In this document: piece by piece, positions 58,744-64,000 of the stretch
Numbering within the stretch: position 1 is the stretch's first letter
How the letters are laid out: every line of letters begins with the position of its first letter
Source: Actinotignum schaalii
Lineage (GTDB): Bacteria > Actinomycetota > Actinomycetes > Actinomycetales > Actinomycetaceae
Reading direction: 5' to 3'
Length of the DNA stretch: 64,000 nt
Assembly (NCBI RefSeq): GCF_000724605.1
Contig: NZ_CP008802.1
Span: 1,364,001 to 1,428,000, forward strand
Notes under the pieces: generated by a model
Seen by the model: the letters and a program-made list of their open reading frames with translations, nothing else
Told to the model about the DNA's origin: nothing
Databases searched by the model: none
Translations under genes and position numbers: made by a program

Positions 58744-61700
58744 ATGTCAACTCCTCGCGCCCGGCGTGGGTGGAGTGCATTCGTGGCACTGTCGGCCACG
58801 GTTGCTCTCACGGTCACGCCGTTGACAGCGTGGGCCAGCCCGGGGGAAACGCCCCCGCAGCCCGAACCTCAGGCAGCGGAAGTCCTCGAGACTGCGCAGC
58901 CGGCCCTCACTGCTGACGAATTAGAATCAGGCACGTCAAGCGCTCTCGCCGCGGAGAGCACGCCAGAAAACAGCGAAACCCCAACTGAACCTACTAACAG
59001 AGCCGCCGAAACTATCGATAGATCCGCCGAGAGCACCGAGGCTTCGGAGGCGGAAAATACGGCGGACGCCGCGAACTACATGTCGCTCACCCTTGAACGA
59101 ACCGATGACAACGGAGACCCGCTCCGCATCGGCCAAAAGATGACGTTCGCAATTACCTACACGAATCACTCGAAGCAAAACATCACGGCGTTCCCGTACC
59201 AGTCGAATCTCAAGGGTGTTCTCACCAATGGAACACCGAATTGCCGCTGGGCCAATCTCAAACCCGGCGAAACCAAAGGCTGCACGAAGGTTACTTACAC
59301 AGTGACAGCCGAAGATGCGGCGACCGGCACCTTCACCCCCTACGTCGAATTCCGCGCCACCGAAGATCGCAACGGCACAAAGGTCCTCCAGGAGGGCATC
59401 CGCCAGGAACTCACCCCGGTGACCCTCATTAATGAGCAGGCTCCAAAGGAACCGGACCCGGCAACCATCCCCACCGAACGCGGGGATATGGAGACCGTGC
59501 GCCTGGCACGCGCGGGCGATAAGGAAGACTACTGCTACCGCATCCCGGCCCTCGCGCAAGCGAATAACGGCTGGATCTTGGCTGCTTATGACGGCCGCCC
59601 CGGATCTTGCATGGACTCCCCCAACCCGAACCACATCACCCTGCGTATCTCCAAGGACAACGGGAAATCGTGGACCGAGCCGAAGGAAGTCCTCCAGGGC
59701 AAGGGCACGCTTTACAGCCGCGATAAGTACGGATATTCCGATCCGTCCTTCGTGGTGAATGAGGAAACCGGCCGTATTTTCCTTTTCTCCGTCTTCTCCT
59801 ATGACAAGCGTTTCCAGGATTCGCGCCCCGGCACGGATCCCAATGATCGCAATGTGCTGCACGCGCAGGTGGTCTACTCCGATGACAATGGCGAGACCTG
59901 GTCTCAGCCGCGCATCATCACAGATGACATCACTTTCGATAAGGGCATTCGTTCTCGTTTCGCTGCTTCCGGCGCTGGTATCCAGCTCAAGTACGGCGAG
60001 CACAAGGGTCGCCTGGTTCAGCAATTCACCATGACCATGCCGAATAACCGCGGTTACGCGGCGGTGTCCGTCTACTCGGATAACAACGGTGAAACCTGGA
60101 CCCCGGGCGCACCCGTGTACGGCAATATGGATGAGAACAAGGTCGTGGAACTGTCCGACGGCACTCTCATGCTCAACTCGCGCTCCTCGGATAACGTGTG
60201 GGCCCGCAAGATTGCCTATTCCACGGACGGCGGGGCCACCTACAGCCCCATGCAGGTCGATTGGCAGCTACCCGACCCGCATAACAACGCCTCGATTATC
60301 CGCGCCTTCCCGAACGCGCCGCAGGGCAGCGATAAGGCGAAGATTCTGCTTTACTCGTCCTCGTCCCCGGACGGTCGCGAAAACGGCCTCATCCGTGTTT
60401 CTTACGACGACGGCGAAAGCTGGTCGGTGGGCAAGCTCTTCAAGAAGGGCGCTATGGCCTACTCCACCATGTGGGCGATGAAGGATGGCCGGTACGGCAT
60501 CTTCTTCGAGGGCGATAACAATGACATGCTCTACGCCCACTTCGGCTTCGATTGGCTGAACTCAGTACCGCTCTCCACCACTCCTGAACGCGTGGTGGTC
60601 AACCGCGGTGAAGCGAAGGTGAAGATTAGCGTCTCCAACCTGGGCACCGCTGCCATCGAAAATCCGGTTATGGCGCCGCTGTGGCTGCCGCGCGGGTGGT
60701 CCGCTGAGCCGGTACAGATCGGAAAGCTGGAGGCCGGTGAAACGCGCACGGTCGCGATTCCGGTCACCATCGGCGATAGCGCTGTCGCGTACGACGACGA
60801 TATCGGGCTCGACTTCGTTGTGAATGTGGAAGGCAAGGTCGGGGTGAACGCCAGCGCGATTGCCCGGCTGGAGGAACGCGAAGGGGAAACCCCCGCGCCG
60901 CAGCAGTACATGACCGTGGACTTCAAGCGCACCGATGACGGCGGGGAACCGCTGCGCATCGGCCAGGAACTGACCTTCCGGGTTTCCTACACGAACACTT
61001 CGGATCGCACGATCACGGCCTTCCCCTACCAGTCCAACCTCAACCGCTTCCTGACCACCGGCACCCCGAATTGCCGCTGGGGTAATCTGGCGGCCGGAGA
61101 TACCAAGGGCTGCGATACCATCACCTACAAGGTGACCGCGGAAGATGCCGAGCGCGGCAGCTTTACCCCCTACGTGGTCTTCCGTGCCACCGAGGATCGC
61201 GAGGGCACGCGGGTGCTTCAGGATAATATCCGCGCCGAACTGCCCGCCATCAAGGTGATCAACGAAGAGATCGGCAAGCGGCCTGACCCGGCCACCATCC
61301 CCACCGAACGTGGGGATATGGAAACCGTGCGCCTGGCGCGCGCCGGGGATAAGGACAACTACTGCTACCGCATCCCGGCCCTCGCCCAGGCGAATAACGG
61401 CTGGATCCTCGCGGCTTATGACGGCCGCCCGGATTCCTGCATGGACTCCCCCAACCCGAACCACATCACTCTCCGCATCTCCAAGGACAACGGAAAGTCG
61501 TGGACAGCACCGGAGGAAATCCTGCAGGGCAAGGGGCATATCCGCGACGCGGATAAGTACGGCTTCTCCGATCCCTCCTTCGTGGTGAATGAGGAAACCG
61601 GCCGTATTTTCCTCTTCTCGGTGTTCTCCTACGATGTGCGTTTCCAGGATTCCCAGCCGGGCACCGATCCGGATAACCGGCGGGCCCTGCACGCGCAGGT

Positions 61701-64000
61701 GGTCTACTCGGATGACAACGGCCAGACCTGGTCCAAGCCGCGCCTCATCACCAAGGACATCACCTTCGATGAGAATATTCGCTCCCGTTTCGCGGCCTCC
61801 GGCGCTGGTATCCAGCTCAAGTACGGCCCGCATAAGGGCCGCCTCATCCAGCAGTTCACGATGACCATGCCGAACGGTAAGGGCTACGCCGCCGTCTCCG
61901 TCTACTCGGACGATAACGGCGCCACCTGGACCCCGGGCGCACCCGTGTACGGCAATATGGACGAAAACAAGGTCGTGGAGCTGTCCGACGGCACCGTCAT
62001 GCTCAACTCGCGTTCCTCGGATGGCATTATGGCCCGTAAGGTCGCCTTCTCGAAGGACGGCGGCCAGACCTACACTCCGATGCAGGTCGAATGGCAGCTG
62101 CCCGACCCGCGCAATAACGCCTCGATTATCCGCGCGTTCCCGAACGCACCGGAAGGCAGCGCACAGGCGAAGATTTTGCTTTATTCTTCGTCGTCCGCGA
62201 CCTCGCGTTCGAACGGCCTCGTGCGTATTTCGTACGACGACGGACGCACGTGGTCAGTTGGTAAGCAGTTCAAGCAAGGTGCCATGTCGTACTCCACGAT
62301 GTGGGCCATGGATGATGGCCGATATGGCATCTTCTACGAGGGCGATAACAATGACATGCTCTATGCGCATTTCACCCTGGATTGGCTGAACTCCCTGCCT
62401 GTTTCCGCGGTCCCCGCGGAGAACGCCAAGGTGTATCGCGGTAAGTCCACGATTCCGCTGTCGGTAACCAATATGGGCAGCGAGGATCTTGCTGGCGTGG
62501 TAGCCACCCCCGGTGAGCTGCCCGCCGGTTGGGAAGCCGAAGCGGTGGAGCTGGGCACCCTCAAGGCCGGGGAAACCCGCGTTGTGCAGGTGCCGGTAGC
62601 CATCGGTGCGAAGGTGCTGGCCGGTGACGGTAACCAGACCATTCCGTTCCTCATTACCTCCGGTGACAAGGTGGCGGCCAATGGCTTTGCCGAAGTCACC
62701 CTCATCAACCGCGAATGCGAATCGCGACCGGTCTACGTGCCGGGCGTGAAGCTCGCTAACGAGGTGGCGGCGGAAACCGCCCGGGAGGATAACGGCACCG
62801 ATAACCTCTTCGACGGGGACCTCAACACCATTTGGCACAGCCCGTGGAGCTCCACGATCACGCTGCCGCTGGATATTGATCTGGCCCTGCCCCAGGCTGA
62901 GAATATCGGCCGAGTGGATGTACATCCGCGCAGCGCCGGCGGGGATAACGGTCGCATCCGTTCCGCGGAACTGTGGGCCGGTAAGGACGCCGCGAGCGCG
63001 GTGAAGATTGCCGAAGGCACCTTCGAGAATTCGCCGGAGCCGGCAACCTTCTTCGTGGACGCCAAGGACACCAAGTTCCTGCGCCTTCGCATTACCGGCA
63101 CCTACGGGCGCACCGCCGATTCCCTGGCCTCCGCCGCGGAAATCGCGGTGTACAAGATGACGGAAGTGTCCGATACCTGCGTGGAGCCGAGCCCCGAGCC
63201 CAGCCCCACGCCCGGTACCGAGGATCCGACGCCGGGCACTGAGCCGACGCCGGGTACTCCCGATCCGAGCCCCAAGCCGGATCCGACGCCCGATAAGCCG
63301 GCGCCGTCGCCCGATCCGACGCCCGGTACTCCGGACCCGAGCCCGACTCCCAGCCCGGAGCCGAGCGAACCGGAGGTTCCCGAATCCAACGGAAACTCCA
63401 ACTTCCTCTCGAACTCGTGGACATCCACAGTTGCTGATCTCGTCTTCTCCTATGGGCGCGCCGGCGACGAACTCCTCGTGGGCGATTGGACCGGAGATGG
63501 CCGCAAGTCCGTGGCGGTGCGCCGCGGCAACCAGTTCTTCGTGAAGAACTCCCTGGGCGGCGGCAATGCCGACACCGTCTTCTCCTACGGCAAGGCCGGA
63601 GACAAGGTCGCTGTAGGCGATTGGGATGGCGACGGCAAGTCCACCTTCGCGGTTATCCGCGGCAATAAGGTGTTCGTGAAGAACTCGCTGACCAGCGGCA
63701 ACGCCGATAGCGTTATCGCTTACGGCAAGGCCAGCGATACCCTCATCTCCGGCGATTGGGATGGCGACGGCGTCGCAACCTTCGCGGCGGTGCGCGGCAA
63801 CCAGTTCTTCGTGAAGAACTCCCTGGAATCCGGAAACGCGGACGCGGTCTTCAGCTTCGGCCGCGTGGGCGATGAGGTCATCGTCGGTGATTGGGATGGC
63901 GACGGCGTGGACACCGTTGGGGTGCGCCGCGGCAACGTCATCTACACCGCCGATGCGCAGGGCAATACCGTGATGAGCGTCGCCTACGGTAAGCCCGGCG
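58744..64000 (+). CDS. nanH: very large secreted sialidase with two tandem GH33 catalytic modules, C-terminus beyond window
   Basis: The frame is open from the ATG at 58744 (AAAGG upstream) to the window end, at least 1,752 codons. A signal peptide ends in TAWA-SPGE near residue 34. An N-terminal beta module (from 59077) and a GH33 module (about 59470-60560) are followed by a linker domain. The whole 610-residue block is then repeated (60907-62736). Each catalytic module keeps the RIP arginine in CYRIPAL, several Asp boxes (SKDNGKSW, SDDNGETW type), Glu in KVVELSDG and Tyr in YSTMWAM, so both look active. A discoidin-like (F5/8C) module (about 62740-63160), a Pro/Asp/Thr linker (63180-63380) and 45-residue FG-GAP-like repeats with GDWDGDG (63420 onward) follow. 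The enzyme releases sialic acid from host glycans. Confidence 0.95.
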   Translation, partial: MSTPRARRGWSAFVALSATVALTVTPLTAWASPGETPPQPEPQAAEVLETAQPALTADELESGTSSALAAESTPENSETPTEPTNRAAETIDRSAESTEASEAENTADAANYMSLTLERTDDNGDPLRIGQKMTFAITYTNHSKQNITAFPYQSNLKGVLTNGTPNCRWANLKPGETKGCTKVTYTVTAEDAATGTFTPYVEFRATEDRNGTKVLQEGIRQELTPVTLINEQAPKEPDPATIPTERGDMETVRLARAGDKEDYCYRIPALAQANNGWILAAYDGRPGSCMDSPNPNHITLRISKDNGKSWTEPKEVLQGKGTLYSRDKYGYSDPSFVVNEETGRIFLFSVFSYDKRFQDSRPGTDPNDRNVLHAQVVYSDDNGETWSQPRIITDDITFDKGIRSRFAASGAGIQLKYGEHKGRLVQQFTMTMPNNRGYAAVSVYSDNNGETWTPGAPVYGNMDENKVVELSDGTLMLNSRSSDNVWARKIAYSTDGGATYSPMQVDWQLPDPHNNASIIRAFPNAPQGSDKAKILLYSSSSPDGRENGLIRVSYDDGESWSVGKLFKKGAMAYSTMWAMKDGRYGIFFEGDNNDMLYAHFGFDWLNSVPLSTTPERVVVNRGEAKVKISVSNLGTAAIENPVMAPLWLPRGWSAEPVQIGKLEAGETRTVAIPVTIGDSAVAYDDDIGLDFVVNVEGKVGVNASAIARLEEREGETPAPQQYMTVDFKRTDDGGEPLRIGQELTFRVSYTNTSDRTITAFPYQSNLNRFLTTGTPNCRWGNLAAGDTKGCDTITYKVTAEDAERGSFTPYVVFRATEDREGTRVLQDNIRAELPAIKVINEEIGKRPDPATIPTERGDMETVRLARAGDKDNYCYRIPALAQANNGWILAAYDGRPDSCMDSPNPNHITLRISKDNGKSWTAPEEILQGKGHIRDADKYGFSDPSFVVNEETGRIFLFSVFSYDVRFQDSQPGTDPDNRRALHAQVVYSDDNGQTWSKPRLITKDITFDENIRSRFAASGAGIQLKYGPHKGRLIQQFTMTMPNGKGYAAVSVYSDDNGATWTPGAPVYGNMDENKVVELSDGTVMLNSRSSDGIMARKVAFSKDGGQTYTPMQVEWQLPDPRNNASIIRAFPNAPEGSAQAKILLYSSSSATSRSNGLVRISYDDGRTWSVGKQFKQGAMSYSTMWAMDDGRYGIFYEGDNNDMLYAHFTLDWLNSLPVSAVPAENAKVYRGKSTIPLSVTNMGSEDLAGVVATPGELPAGWEAEAVELGTLKAGETRVVQVPVAIGAKVLAGDGNQTIPFLITSGDKVAANGFAEVTLINRECESRPVYVPGVKLANEVAAETAREDNGTDNLFDGDLNTIWHSPWSSTITLPLDIDLALPQAENIGRVDVHPRSAGGDNGRIRSAELWAGKDAASAVKIAEGTFENSPEPATFFVDAKDTKFLRLRITGTYGRTADSLASAAEIAVYKMTEVSDTCVEPSPEPSPTPGTEDPTPGTEPTPGTPDPSPKPDPTPDKPAPSPDPTPGTPDPSPTPSPEPSEPEVPESNGNSNFLSNSWTSTVADLVFSYGRAGDELLVGDWTGDGRKSVAVRRGNQFFVKNSLGGGNADTVFSYGKAGDKVAVGDWDGDGKSTFAVIRGNKVFVKNSLTSGNADSVIAYGKASDTLISGDWDGDGVATFAAVRGNQFFVKNSLESGNADAVFSFGRVGDEVIVGDWDGDGVDTVGVRRGNVIYTADAQGNTVMSVAYGKPG
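59077..62736 (+). repeat. in-frame tandem duplication of the sialidase module (two units of 1,830 bp)
   Basis: Matching positions are offset by exactly 1,830 bases throughout: for example TACATG at 59077 and 60907, and GGGGATATG ending at 59490 and 61320. Protein identity between units is high in the catalytic part, lower in the last about 110 residues. Confidence 0.92.
63420..64000 (+). repeat. 135-bp (45-residue) FG-GAP-like repeats within the sialidase
   Basis: About four units share the pattern FSYGxxGDxxxVGDWDGDG then RGNxFFVKNSL. The array continues past the window. Such repeats form a beta-propeller or calcium-binding surface domain. Confidence 0.8.

Noticed and set aside
60562-61833. 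Minus-strand open frame inside the sialidase gene
   Set aside because: Antisense shadow of the duplicated catalytic module; the similar frame at 58936-60024 arises only because the module is repeated.

Overview
The window comes from a high-GC actinobacterium, most like a host-associated member of the Actinomycetaceae (Actinotignum/Actinobaculum/Actinomyces type). The signs are strongly biased GC-rich codon use, a peptide-type ABC importer joined to sialic acid catabolism, a very large secreted sialidase, an actinobacterial-style fused permease/ATPase, a perfect ParB parS site, and many small defence or addiction modules of visibly lower GC. No rRNA, tRNA or CRISPR array was found.

Layout. 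1-3283 (-): a large secreted surface protein running off the left edge. 3284-4518: gene-free, with dispersed structured repeats. 4519-8520: fructose-bisphosphate aldolase (-), then a sirtuin and a membrane-anchored protein (+). 8767-9747: a divergent pair of paralogous small membrane proteins. 9897-13587: a low-GC type IIS restriction-modification system. 13741-14514: a lipoprotein. 14566-15725 (-): a Panacea-type antitoxin with a frameshifted GNAT-like toxin. 16012-18599 (-): an HTH regulator, a 38-aa peptide gene and an ABC-F ATPase, with two matching promoters. 18993-24191: a TRIC/UPF0126-like channel, an unknown two-gene operon, an endonuclease/exonuclease/phosphatase-family protein and an acyltransferase-SGNH protein. 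24398-28224: an ABC-2 exporter whose ATPase gene is split by an IS1634/IS1549-like element with a 221-bp direct duplication. 28386-30304: a transposase-less element with related ends that carries a fic gene and also has a long flanking duplication. 30689-35368: HrpA helicase. 35536-39764 (-): two membrane proteins, a low-molecular-weight phosphatase and an MsmK-type ATPase. 40132-44126: a LysR regulator divergent from an MHS transporter and an idonate dehydrogenase-like gene.

44942-55879 (-) is a nine-gene sialic acid operon: substrate-binding lipoprotein, permease, fused permease-ATPase, ATPase, lyase (nanA), kinase (nanK), epimerase (nanE), deaminase (nagB) and deacetylase (nagA). Together they import sialic acid and convert it to fructose-6-phosphate. 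The operon is divergent from a GntR/FCD regulator (56182). The operator core TTGTCTGACAA lies inside the operon promoter and twice in front of the sialidase gene at 58744, so liberation, uptake and catabolism appear to form one regulon. The sialidase holds two complete tandem catalytic modules. Between regulator and sialidase sits abiF (57480), preceded by two near-identical short RNA units, each with its own promoter and terminator.

The strongest candidates for something undescribed are the fic-carrying element, the abiF gene with duplicated RNA units, the compensatory-changing intergenic hairpin modules (families A and B), and the HTH/38-aa/ABC-F cassette with twin promoters.
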